Assembly: GCF_000716445.1 (NCBI RefSeq)
Contig: NZ_JNWK01000057.1
Location: forward strand, 1 to 44,878
DNA from: Streptomyces wedmorensis
Lineage (GTDB): Bacteria; Actinomycetota; Actinomycetes; Streptomycetales; Streptomycetaceae
Length of the DNA stretch: 44,878 nucleotides
Direction of reading: 5' to 3'
In this document: positions 25,457 through 33,068 of the stretch, piece after piece
How the letters are laid out: each line of letters begins with the position of its first letter
How positions within the stretch are numbered: the stretch's first letter is position 1
Made by a program: the position numbers and the translations under genes
The notes under the pieces: generated by a model
The model's database searches: none
The model's input: only the letters and a program-made list of their open reading frames with translations
Told to the model about the DNA's origin: nothing

Positions 25457-28185
25457 CTCGGCAGCTGCGTGTGCTGCGGATCCCCCTGCTGCGCCGCCAA
25501 GTCACGCAGCTGCCGACGGGAGGTGATGCCCAGCTTGCGGAAAATGCTGCGCAGATGCGCGTCGACCGTGCGGGGACTCAGATGCAGATGCATTCCGATC
25601 TCCTTGGACGTGCTGCCGTTTCCCGCCAGCTGAGCAACGCGGGCTTCTTGGTGCGTGAGCTGATCCGGGCAGTCGCCCGGAGCGCGCCGCACTGCCAAGG
25701 CCCCGGTGGCGCGAAGCTCCGCCGTCGCCTGGGACGCGAACGCGCCGGCACCAGCGGCAGAGAACATTCGCGAGGCCGTGCTCAAGTGCGCCCGGGCGTC
25801 CTGCCGCCGTCCCTGGCGCCGCAACCACGCGCCGTATTGCAGGTGCGCTCGGGCTGTGGGCACGACCGCGCTCGTCCGTGTCAGCGAGGCCAGAGCCTCC
25901 TCGTAGTGCTGCTCCGCCCCTGTGCCGTCTGCGACCAGCGCCCGTACGGCGTGTCCGATCCCTTGGCCGATCGGTGTGACCGCAACCGCGGTCCGCGCGG
26001 TCAACTGCGCCACGGCCGCCTCCGCCTCGTCCGGGGCGCCGCACCGTACCGCCGCCTCGACCAGTTCCGTCAGGGCGAGACAGGTGATGCCCGGTTCGCC
26101 GGCTGTGACAGCGGTGCGGGCAGCCGTCAGAGCGGCGGCGTAATCACCCGTGCTGTTGTGCAGCAGCGCCGTGCACCACCAGGCGGTGGCGTACAGCAGA
26201 CCTTCGCCCGCTTCGTGCGCCTGGTCGGCAGCCGCGGTGAGCAGGTCGCCCGCGCCGGGCCCACCCTCGAGGGCCGTCAGGTACAGCCGTGCGTGCGGCA
26301 GTGGGGCCGTTCCTGTGGCCTCGGCGAGGGCCTCGGTCTCACGGACGAGTTCCGCTGCCGCCTTGGTGTCCCCAGCGAGGGCCGTGGCCAAGGCCAACAC
26401 GGTGAGGGCCTGGGACAGCCCGGTGAAGGGGCCGTACCGCCGCGCCGTCACGACATGCTGCCGTGCCGCGCCGAGCAGGGCCTCCCACTCCCACGACTCC
26501 GTCCACACCAGTGCGGACAGCACAGGGTGTCGGACGCCGATGCGAGGATCACGTCGGAGCGCGTGCAAGGCTTCTCGCAAGTCCGGCGTATCACCGCGAA
26601 GCCAAGCGGTCAGGCGGTCGAGGAAGGTATCGGCGGCCGAAACAGCGACCGTGGGCTGCGGTGCAGACATGGTGGCGAGTGTCTGTCGCATGGCCTCGCT
26701 GCCTCGACCAGCCAGCACGGCCATCCCGAGCGCATCGAGACGGGCTTCGCTCGCCAGGTGCGGCGCCGTAGCCTCGGTCCGGTGGGCGACCCGCACCAAG
26801 TGCAGCACAGCCTCGTGCTTCGAGCACAGCACGGCGGCGATGCGGGCGCGGGCCAAGTGAGCCCGCGCCCGCTGCCGGGCATCGAGAGGACCGGCCTCGG
26901 CGGTGGCGAGCAGGTCGAGCGCCGTGTCGCGCTCGTCGGCAGCGGTCTTCTCCTCGGCGGCCGCCAAGGCGCGTTCGGCCTTCCGTGCCGGGTCGGGACT
27001 GAGCGCGGCGGACCGTTCCAGGAACGCGCCTGCGGCGGCGACGCCGGCACGTTGCCGGGCCAGGTTCGCCGCTTGCTCCAAGGCGGCGGCCAGTCCCTCA
27101 TCGGGTTCGGTGGCTGCCTGAGCTCGGTGCCATGCGATCCGGTCGGAATCCGATGCGGAGTCCATCACGTCTGCCAGCGCCAGGTGTACACGTCGGCGGT
27201 CCTCCGCGTGGGCAGCTCGGTACACGGCTGATCGCACCAGCGGATGGCGGAAGCGCACATGTCCGCCCACGTCCAGGAACTCCGCCATGGTCAGCGCCTG
27301 GACCGCACTGTCATGGTCGACTCCCAGCTCGACGGCTGCCCGCCGCAGCAATTCCGGATCCCCCGACGGGTCAGTGGCTGCCGCGAGGAGGAGCGACCGG
27401 GCCGGCTGCGTGAGGAGTGCGGCCCGTTCCTGCACGCTCCCCTCGATCCGGGCAGACAGAACAGTACGGGCGTCGGGGCGCTCCGTGAGGTCGGCGTACT
27501 CGACACTGCGCGGCAGTTCCAGCAGGGCGAGCGGATTGCCGCGGGCCTCGGCCAGGACCCGCTCGTGCACCCGCTCGTCGAGGGGAGCGCGGAACTCCGT
27601 CCGCAGCAGGGCACGGGCGTCCCGCTCAGGGAGACCGGTGAGCGTCAGGCGCGGCAGAGCCGCGAGGAAAGCTGCCTCGTCCGAGTCACGAGCGACGAGC
27701 ACCAGCACGAACCCGTCCGCCTCGGCACGGGAGGCGGCGATCTTCAGGACGTGTGTGGAGGCCGGATCCGCCCACTGGACATCGTCCACCACGCACACCA
27801 GGGGCCCACGCGCTGAGCCGGCGGCCGCGAGCGAGGCGAACGCCGACGCCAGCCCCACCGCGTCGGGTGCCGTACCGTCCCGAAAGCCGAACGCCCTCTG
27901 CAGGACGATCAGATGGCGGCTGGCTTCGTCATCTGACGGGACCAGCAGCGGTCCGCACAGCTGATGCAGAGTCGCGTAGGCGAAGTCGGTTTCCCACTGT
28001 GAGCCGCTCGCCCACAACACCTCAACGGGTTTCGAGACGGTGGCCAGGGCGTGCTTCAGGAGCGTGGTCTTGCCGATGCCGGGCTCGCCGCGGACGGTCA
28101 GCGCGCCGCCGTGCCCGGCTTGGGCCCTCGCGAACAGCGTGTGCAAGAAAGTCAGTTCCTCGTCACGGCCGTAGAACCTTGCCAC
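25450..28185 (-). CDS. LAL-type regulator 4 (AAA ATPase plus LuxR helix-turn-helix)
   Basis: This protein has 911 residues from GTG 28185, with a GGAG site six bases upstream. It begins almost directly at the ATPase domain (FYGRDEELTFLHTLFARAQA). Walker A is GEPGIGKT (33-40) and Walker B is LVCVVDDVQWAD, with Ala for Leu and Val for Ala compared with LAL2 and LAL3. VRFRHPLVRSAVYRAAHAED and a TPR-like middle follow, then the LuxR HTH at LTHQEARVAQLAGNGSTSKE with LSPRTVDAHLRSIFRKLGIT. The predicted role is a transcription activator with unknown inducer. Upstream, 28186-28716 is non-coding. Confidence 0.92.
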   Translation of the reverse strand: MARFYGRDEELTFLHTLFARAQAGHGGALTVRGEPGIGKTTLLKHALATVSKPVEVLWASGSQWETDFAYATLHQLCGPLLVPSDDEASRHLIVLQRAFGFRDGTAPDAVGLASAFASLAAAGSARGPLVCVVDDVQWADPASTHVLKIAASRAEADGFVLVLVARDSDEAAFLAALPRLTLTGLPERDARALLRTEFRAPLDERVHERVLAEARGNPLALLELPRSVEYADLTERPDARTVLSARIEGSVQERAALLTQPARSLLLAAATDPSGDPELLRRAAVELGVDHDSAVQALTMAEFLDVGGHVRFRHPLVRSAVYRAAHAEDRRRVHLALADVMDSASDSDRIAWHRAQAATEPDEGLAAALEQAANLARQRAGVAAAGAFLERSAALSPDPARKAERALAAAEEKTAADERDTALDLLATAEAGPLDARQRARAHLARARIAAVLCSKHEAVLHLVRVAHRTEATAPHLASEARLDALGMAVLAGRGSEAMRQTLATMSAPQPTVAVSAADTFLDRLTAWLRGDTPDLREALHALRRDPRIGVRHPVLSALVWTESWEWEALLGAARQHVVTARRYGPFTGLSQALTVLALATALAGDTKAAAELVRETEALAEATGTAPLPHARLYLTALEGGPGAGDLLTAAADQAHEAGEGLLYATAWWCTALLHNSTGDYAAALTAARTAVTAGEPGITCLALTELVEAAVRCGAPDEAEAAVAQLTARTAVAVTPIGQGIGHAVRALVADGTGAEQHYEEALASLTRTSAVVPTARAHLQYGAWLRRQGRRQDARAHLSTASRMFSAAGAGAFASQATAELRATGALAVRRAPGDCPDQLTHQEARVAQLAGNGSTSKEIGMHLHLSPRTVDAHLRSIFRKLGITSRRQLRDLAAQQGDPQHTQLPSG

Positions 28186-28716
28186 GAGCCACTCCGCTTC
28201 CCCGGGGCCTGATCCGTCTGCGTCACTCCGGGCCGTGGCGCGGTCGCCTCCGGCCCCGGCAGGTCATCCGCCCCGGCGGCCCGCGTTTCAGCATGTCAGT
28301 GGCGGTTGGCGGCAGCATCGGCAATACCTACGTAGAACGTGGGCGTGACGTGCCTCGTACCGTCGCCTGCAGAGCTGCCGTGTCACGACCTGGTCTGCGT
28401 GAGCACACCGACAGGTGCGCGGGGCGACGGATGATCCCGCAGACAGCCAGGCCCCGGGCTCCTTCAGCGCGCGCGACGCGATCCCCGCTCCAGCCGGGGC
28501 AGCGGCGCGGGGGCCGGCACGCCGCTGACCAGAGCGCTGAACACCTGGGCGTCGCGCCGGCGCCCGGCGCTTATCTGCACCGTCGCAGCGGTGGCGGCCA
28601 CGACCGACTCCGCCGTACCACTCTCGGTCGAGGGAGACCGACGGAAACGAGCCGATGGTCGCGCCGAAGGGGTGAGTGTGTTCTTCACACTTCGAGCTCA
28701 GACCGTCTCATTGTGC
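28186..28716. other. Non-coding gap between LAL4 and the pirin gene
   Basis: This 531-bp stretch presumably carries the LAL4 promoter. The only candidate frame (minus strand, 28464-28688, 74 codons) starts at GTG with a poor ribosome binding site and has low-complexity composition. An 8-bp palindrome CTACGTAG lies near 28329. No promoter could be assigned with confidence. Confidence 0.4.
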
Positions 28717-29685
28717 TCAACGGACACGGCCTCGGGCCTTGAGCTGTGCCTCAGGCAGTTCCGGAGCGGGCGTGGGGGCGCCGTCGAAGCCGTGGACGGT
28801 GCCGAAACCCTGTCCGGCGTTCCAGTCCGTGCGGGCCCGGGCGATCTCCTCGCCGGTTCGGCCGATGAAGTTCCACCACATGATGATCTTCTCGTCGAAC
28901 GGCTCGCCACCCAGCAACAGCAGGCCGCTGTCCGTGGACGCCTGCAACGGTAGCTCCCGGCGGCCGCACCCCAGGTACAGCATGGATCCGGGCTCCAGCG
29001 GGACGTCGTCCACGTGGCAGGACCCGGACATGGTCAGCACCGCGTACTCGAAGTCGGGCTCCAGCGGAAGTCTCACGGAGGCGCCTTCAGTGAGGGAGAG
29101 ATCCACTCCCACCAGGGGCGAGTAGGTGGTCCCGGGGGAGGCGGCACCGTCGACCTCGCCGAGGATGACCGTTCCCCGCAGTCCGGAGCGCGCCGTGATC
29201 CGGGGCAGATCGGTGTGGTGCTCGAAGGCGGGGGAGACGTGGCGATGGGCGTCCGGAAGGGCGATCCACAGTTGAGCCCCGTGCAGGAGCGGTGCGTGCG
29301 CGCGGGGAGACTGCTCAGCGTGGGCGATGGCCCGGCCCGCCGTCATGAGCCCCAGCTCGCGGGCGCGGATGGTCTGCAGACTGCCGACGCTGTCGCGGTG
29401 CAGGACGTCACCCTCGTGCAGCCAGCTGACCGTCTGCAGACCGGTGTGCGGATGGGGAGGGACCCACATTCCGGGTTCGTCGGCGATGTCGTCAGGGCCG
29501 TAGTGGTCCACGAAGCACCAGGCTCCCACCATCCTGCGCCCGAGGTTCGGCAGGAGCCTGCGGACGACGGTGCTTTCCCCGAGGGGAGTGGTCCTCGGCT
29601 CCAGCAGCTCGTGGACGGGGCGGGCGGAGACCTCTTCCCGGCCTCCTCGCGTGTGGACGGCCGGTGCCGTTTCGAGGTTGCTCAC
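28717..29685 (-). CDS. Pirin family protein
   Basis: This protein has 322 residues from GTG 29685, four bases after the stop of the GNAT gene. It shows the pirin bicupin pattern: the N-terminal cupin carries PPHPHTGLQTVSWLHEG and RAIAHAEQSP, supplying the His, His, His, Glu iron ligands, and a C-terminal cupin contains EPFDEKIIMWWNFIGRTGEE, the conserved pirin C-terminal motif. Bacterial pirins can act as quercetin 2,3-dioxygenases or modulate metabolic enzymes; the role here is unknown. The tight spacing shows an operon with the acetyltransferase. The divergent MarR gene 600 bp away may control the group. Confidence 0.92.
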   Translation of the reverse strand: MSNLETAPAVHTRGGREEVSARPVHELLEPRTTPLGESTVVRRLLPNLGRRMVGAWCFVDHYGPDDIADEPGMWVPPHPHTGLQTVSWLHEGDVLHRDSVGSLQTIRARELGLMTAGRAIAHAEQSPRAHAPLLHGAQLWIALPDAHRHVSPAFEHHTDLPRITARSGLRGTVILGEVDGAASPGTTYSPLVGVDLSLTEGASVRLPLEPDFEYAVLTMSGSCHVDDVPLEPGSMLYLGCGRRELPLQASTDSGLLLLGGEPFDEKIIMWWNFIGRTGEEIARARTDWNAGQGFGTVHGFDGAPTPAPELPEAQLKARGRVR

Positions 29686-29689
29686 GAGG

Positions 29690-29995
29690 TCACAGCCCGA
29701 ACCGGGCGCGGTCGTCCTGCGGGACCAGGTCCGTGTACTCCGGGTGCTTGGTGATGTACCCGCGCACGAAGGGGCAGTAGGGCAGTACCTTCAGGTGGCG
29801 TTCTCTTGCCGTGTCGAGAGCGGTTCCGATGAGCCGGCCGGCGAGACCTCGGCCGCCGAACTGCTTGCCGATCTCGGTGTGCAGGAAGGCGATCTCGTCC
29901 TTGAAAGCGTGGTACTCCGCGAAGCCGGCCAGCTTCTCGTCCTCGTGCAGTTCGAAGCGCGATTCCGACTGGTTGTCGATCACGACGGCGGTCAT
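29690..29995 (-). CDS. Small GNAT-family N-acetyltransferase
   Basis: This protein has 101 residues. The ATG at 29995 has AGGAG about seven bases upstream; the frame stays open further but without a comparable start. The sequence FHTE-like segment FLHTEIGKQFGGRGLAGRLI carries the acetyl-CoA pyrophosphate loop (QFGGRGLAGRL), and VLPYCPFVRGYITKHPEYTD is the conserved C-terminus of the minimal COG2388-type GNAT group. Members near 100 residues are the norm for this group. The substrate is unknown. It is followed at four bases by the pirin gene. Confidence 0.88.
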   Translation of the reverse strand: MTAVVIDNQSESRFELHEDEKLAGFAEYHAFKDEIAFLHTEIGKQFGGRGLAGRLIGTALDTARERHLKVLPYCPFVRGYITKHPEYTDLVPQDDRARFGL

Positions 29996-30084
29996 GGGGG
30001 TCTCCTGGTACGAGAGGGTTGTGAGGTCTTCGGCAGCGCGTTCGACGTTCGGTTCCGTGGAGGTCCCCTGTCCGCGCTGTACCG

Positions 30085-30390
30085 CTAGTGAGCGCTGTTG
30101 ATCCGGCGCATCCCGAGTCCGATCAGCCAGGCGTTCAGCAGAGCGCAGGCGATGACGATCAGCGGAAGAGCCCGTCCCGAGAGGGCGTCGATCCACAACA
30201 GTGCGACGCTCACCGGGGCGGTGGCGATGATGGCGTAGATGCCGACGAATGATGCGTCGGCCTGAGCCACGAAGGCCGCGTCCACATAGGACCAGGCCAG
30301 CAGGACGGCTACGACAGCCAGGTAGACGCGTGAGACCCAGTTGCCAGTGGCTGTTGTGAGCAGCGACCGGAAAGGGGGGGTGAGGCTCAT
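30085..30390 (-). CDS. Small membrane protein, SCO4225 family
   Basis: This protein has 101 residues from ATG 30390, after GAAGGA. The sequence contains TTATGNWVSRVYLAVVAVLL, ADASFVGIYAIIATAPVSVA and PLIVIACALLNAWLIGLGMR, giving three or four membrane segments. The GNW ... VYLA ... DASF ... TAPxS pattern is what I recall from the SCO4225 family of Streptomyces membrane proteins, whose function is unknown. It is 89 bp upstream of the GNAT gene on the same strand and may share its transcript. Confidence 0.72.
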   Translation of the reverse strand: MSLTPPFRSLLTTATGNWVSRVYLAVVAVLLAWSYVDAAFVAQADASFVGIYAIIATAPVSVALLWIDALSGRALPLIVIACALLNAWLIGLGMRRINSAH

Positions 30391-30577
30391 GATGTCCTTC
30401 GGTGTGCGAGGCGTGCAGATGTTCTGAGTGGTGCCGTAGGGGCATCCCGCATCGACACTTGCACGGCGCCGCATCCGGCCGCGTCGGCGGCAACCGCCTA
30501 GTTCCCGGGTCCGGCCGGTCAGGGCATTTCCTGGGTGTTCGACACCCGTGCGGTACATGCCGGACCGATCATTTCGG

Positions 30578-30587
30578 TGACATGTCA
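30578..30587. promoter_or_regulatory. Palindrome upstream of the MarR gene
   Basis: TGACATGTCA is a perfect 10-bp palindrome 21 bp before the MarR start and within the divergent spacer to the SCO4225-like gene. Its size and place fit a MarR-type autoregulatory operator. Confidence 0.45.
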
Positions 30588-30608
30588 ACAATATGGTACG
30601 CTTCCGTC

Positions 30609-31082
30609 ATGACCGAACCGCAATGGCTGAACGCGGAAGAAGCCGATGTGTGGGCGAAGTACCGGCGCCTGCGCCGCGACCTGCACAAGGCTCAGGAACA
30701 GCAGCTCTTGCGTGATTCCGGGCTCTCCGCAGCCGACTACGCGCTGCTCGCCCCGCTGTCCGAAGCCCCCGAGGGCCTGCTGCGGGCCCGGGATCTGGGG
30801 GCTGAGGTCGATTGGGAGCGCAGCCGCCTGTCCCACCAGGTGAGCCGTATGGAAAAGCGGGGCCTCGTAGCGCGTGAAGCATGCGCCGACGACGCACGCG
30901 GCTCCATGGTCCGTCTCACCCCCGCCGGACGAAAGGCCATCGAGGAGGCCGCTCCCCGCCACGCGCAGACCGTGCGGCGCCTCTTCTTCGATCCGCTCGA
31001 CGCCGAAGAGGTCCGCCTCCTCGGTCAGTTCCTCGACCGCATCCTTGCCGCGGTCGAGGCCGAAGCAGGGGAATCCTTGTAA
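30609..31082 (+). CDS. MarR-family transcriptional regulator
   Basis: This protein has 157 residues from ATG 30609. The winged helix-turn-helix is seen in LLRARDLGAEVDWERSRLSH and QVSRMEKRGLVAREACADDA, with the RGSMVRLTPAGRKAIEEAAP wing. The flanking helices form the MarR dimer interface. There is no clear ribosome binding site in front of the ATG, so translation may be weak or leaderless. The palindrome at 30578 is a candidate operator. The gene is divergent from the SCO4225-like / GNAT / pirin group, the usual arrangement for a local MarR repressor. The ligand is unknown. Confidence 0.9.
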   Translation: MTEPQWLNAEEADVWAKYRRLRRDLHKAQEQQLLRDSGLSAADYALLAPLSEAPEGLLRARDLGAEVDWERSRLSHQVSRMEKRGLVAREACADDARGSMVRLTPAGRKAIEEAAPRHAQTVRRLFFDPLDAEEVRLLGQFLDRILAAVEAEAGESL

Positions 31083-31092
31083 TCCGTGCGGA

Positions 31093-31108
31093 CGCCGGCC
31101 TGCCGGCG
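31093..31108 (+). terminator. Short hairpin after the MarR gene
   Basis: CGCCGGC-CT-GCCGGCG begins ten bases past the stop codon. Seven GC pairs with a two-base loop may give partial termination. Confidence 0.4.
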
Positions 31109-31185
31109 AGCACGGAAGTGGGTGGGGCACACCCAGGATAGGCGCGGCCTGGTACGCCGCAGCGGTGCGGGACACCGTGGACGTC

Positions 31186-31473
31186 ATGGACACCAACGAC
31201 ACTCCCGCCACCACTCCGCACCCCTTCGTCGGCATGTGGGTGACCGCGGACGGCCATATCCGTCAGGAGCTGCTCCCCGACGGGCGCTACGACGAGGCGC
31301 GCGGCACCCGTCAGAGCGCCTACATCGGCAGGTACACCGTCACCGGCAACCACATCGACTACGTCGACGACACCGACTTCACCGCGACCGGCGACGTCCG
31401 TGACGGCGTTCTCTACCACGAGCACCTGGTCCTGTACCGGGAGGACCCCGCGCCCGCCCGCGACGACCGCTGA
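31186..31473 (+). CDS. Atu4866-domain small protein
   Basis: This protein has 95 residues from ATG 31186; an in-frame GTG at 31177 is an alternative, and neither has a strong ribosome binding site. The pattern HPFVGMWVTADGHIRQELLP, DGRYDEARGTRQSAYIGRYT and NHIDYVDDTDFTATGDVRDG matches the Atu4866 family of small beta-barrel proteins, often found near redox or efflux genes controlled by MarR/TetR regulators. Biochemical function is not known to me. It lies 103 bp after the MarR gene on the same strand and ends at a strong terminator. Confidence 0.75.
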   Translation: MDTNDTPATTPHPFVGMWVTADGHIRQELLPDGRYDEARGTRQSAYIGRYTVTGNHIDYVDDTDFTATGDVRDGVLYHEHLVLYREDPAPARDDR

Positions 31474-31475
31474 CC

Positions 31476-31509
31476 GGGGTGTCCTGCCATGACAGTGGCA
31501 GGACACCCC
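31476..31509 (+). terminator. Strong rho-independent-type hairpin after the Atu4866-like gene
   Basis: A perfect 14-bp stem (left arm GGGGTGTCCTGCCA, six-base loop) starts two bases after the stop codon. It closes the MarR / Atu4866 transcription unit. Confidence 0.82.
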
Positions 31510-31516
31510 TCCTCCG

Positions 31517-31690
31517 GTGTCGGTGGAGGCGGCCGTGAAGAGCAATGGACTCGTCGCCCGGGGCGGCCATGGCGTCGGTCGGTACGTCGCCGAGGGGCTG
31601 CTGGAGCGTGACGCCGTCGAGGCGTACGCGACGGCGCGCCACCCCGAACTGGTCGACGTGCCTGGCACCGTGGTCCTGTGCATGGGTAGG
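31517..31690 (+). other. Possible coding remnant, unidentified
   Basis: The 535 bp between the Atu4866-like gene and the secreted-protein gene contain a plus-strand frame with natural-looking sequence, AVKSNGLVARGGHGVGRYVA followed by EGLLERDAVEAYATA, and no start with a ribosome binding site. It slightly resembles the C-terminal end of actinobacterial plasmid-type primase proteins, but this is weak. The rest of the gap, to 31905, shows nothing. Confidence 0.2.
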
Positions 31691-31905
31691 CCTGGGGCCG
31701 GTCTGGAGTCAGCAGGTCGGGGGTGCCGTCGCTGGCCTGTATCGGGCCGAGGGCCTGGCTGGCGAAAACGGTTCCGGGGCCGAGGTGGCCCTGTCTGCTG
31801 ATTCCGGTGGCCTGTACTCGCAGGTCGTGTCGGCCGTCTGGCGAGATGGAGCGTCAGTTCGATTGCTCCGCAGTGAAGTTGCTCGACGTTGCGACGCGTC
31901 ATTTG

Positions 31906-31934
31906 TTGACGCATCAACAGAAGTGGGTTAGATT
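31906..31934 (+). promoter_or_regulatory. Promoter of the small secreted protein gene, with overlapping operator-like repeat
   Basis: TTGACG (31906-31911), 17 bases, TAGATT (31929-31934) is a near-consensus vegetative promoter, about 75 bp before the ATG at 32009. The -35 box sits inside the inverted repeat GTTGA-N4-TCAAC, a possible repressor site. Confidence 0.7.
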
Positions 31935-32008
31935 TCAACTACATCGAGGCGGGGGAGGCCCGGAATCCTCCTGGACCGCCCGCCTCGGACGTTGACTGGA
32001 GAATCGTC

Positions 32009-32515
32009 ATGAACAAGCAGTCCCTCATGCCGCGCGTCGCTGTCGTGCTCGCCGCCCTGGGAGCCGTCATCGCCGGCACCGTCTTGTCGGCCCACGCCGT
32101 GACCCCGCAGCCCCAGGCCCATGCCGTCTCCACGGTCGCCCAGGCCCAGGGCGAACTCTTCCCCGAGCTGAACGGTCTGCGGATCAAGGCGGTCAACACC
32201 GGTGACGTGTACCTCGTCCTCGACGGCAAGCGGCACCTGATCCCCAGCACCGTCACCTACAACGCCCTCTTCCGCACCACCGACGGCGTACGTCTCGTCC
32301 TCACCACCGCGAACATCACCGACGGCGGGCCGCTCACCGCCTACGCCTACCTCGCCCGCAGCATCGACGACACCACCGTCTACCTGGTCTCCAACGGCTC
32401 CAAACGCGAGATCACGCCCGCCGCCCTCGACAAGTTCGGCTTCAACACAGCCGCGGTCCGTACGACCTACCCGTCCGTTCTGGCCGCCCTCCCCACCGCC
32501 GCCCCGCTCACCTGA
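32009..32515 (+). CDS. Small secreted protein with a duplicated beta motif
   Basis: This protein has 168 residues from ATG 32009, after GGAGA. A signal peptide is clear: positively charged start (MNKQSLMPRVA), hydrophobic stretch to about residue 25, and an Ala-x-Ala-type site near SAHA. The mature part holds two related units, GDVYLVLDGKRHLIPSTVTY and TTVYLVSNGSKREITPAALD, each with a VYLV-x-x-G-x-(K/R)-x-x-I-(T/P) core followed by a helix (YNALFRT, FGFN). I have no firm family name; it resembles domains seen in secreted actinobacterial proteins. It has its own promoter, and no neighbour suggests a function. Confidence 0.8.
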   Translation: MNKQSLMPRVAVVLAALGAVIAGTVLSAHAVTPQPQAHAVSTVAQAQGELFPELNGLRIKAVNTGDVYLVLDGKRHLIPSTVTYNALFRTTDGVRLVLTTANITDGGPLTAYAYLARSIDDTTVYLVSNGSKREITPAALDKFGFNTAAVRTTYPSVLAALPTAAPLT

Positions 32516-32626
32516 CCGTCACGGTGGCGGCCCGTCCCTGCCCGGTCGCCCACGAACACCGGAGGAGCGGGTGGACACCACGGCCCGTCAACGCACCGAC
32601 GGTGCCCACTCGCTTCTCCCCGCCGT

Positions 32627-33052
32627 TCACCGCTCCTCCTGGGGGGGGGCAACCGGTTGCTGTCCGCTGGGAGAGGGGCGTCCCGATCCTTCTTCGGAAG
32701 CCGGCGGCCGCCCCGCAGGTTCGGCGCGGCGCGCGAGTTCCACCTTGGTCAGGCGGCGTAGTCGCTCCCGGGCCCGGGAAAGCCGGGAGCGCGCGGTGCT
32801 CACGGGCACGCCGAGGGCCGTGGCGGCGGCCGCGTAGCTCAGATCCGACCAGACGCACAGGACGAAGACCTCCCGCTCGCGCGGGCGTAGCTTGTCCAGT
32901 GCGGCCCGGGCTGCCGCGAGTCGTTCGGCGTCCTCCATACGACCCGCCAGCACTTCGGCCCAGTCCGGTGTCGTTGCCTCGCCGCCTCTGGTCAAGAGAA
33001 TGTTCCACGCTCGACCCTGTCCGCCTGCTCCTTTGCGTTCCGATGGTGACCG
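32627..33052 (-). pseudogene. 5'-truncated ECF sigma factor (region 4 only)
   Basis: The frame contains AALDKLRPREREVFVLCVWS and AAAATALGVPVSTARSRLSR, the region 4 helix-turn-helix of an ECF sigma factor, preceded by GRAWNILLTRGGEATTPDWA, which resembles the end of region 2 and the linker. Region 2, needed for -10 recognition and core binding, is missing: the frame meets a stop at 33053-33055 and the monooxygenase-like gene begins at 33069. The only start is a weak TTG at 32995. A (G)9 run at 32641-32649 sits near its 3' end. I infer loss of the 5' half by recombination. A DNA-binding-only protein is conceivable but unlikely. Confidence 0.7.
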
Positions 33053-33068
33053 TCACATCGGTGAAGGC

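Noticed and set aside
28464..28688. A 74-codon minus-strand frame between LAL4 and the pirin gene
   Set aside because: Weak start, low-complexity Ser/Arg/Ala composition and no recognised family.
32641..32649. A run of nine G as a phase-variable tract
   Set aside because: It lies near the 3' end of a truncated sigma pseudogene, where slippage would have no evident effect.
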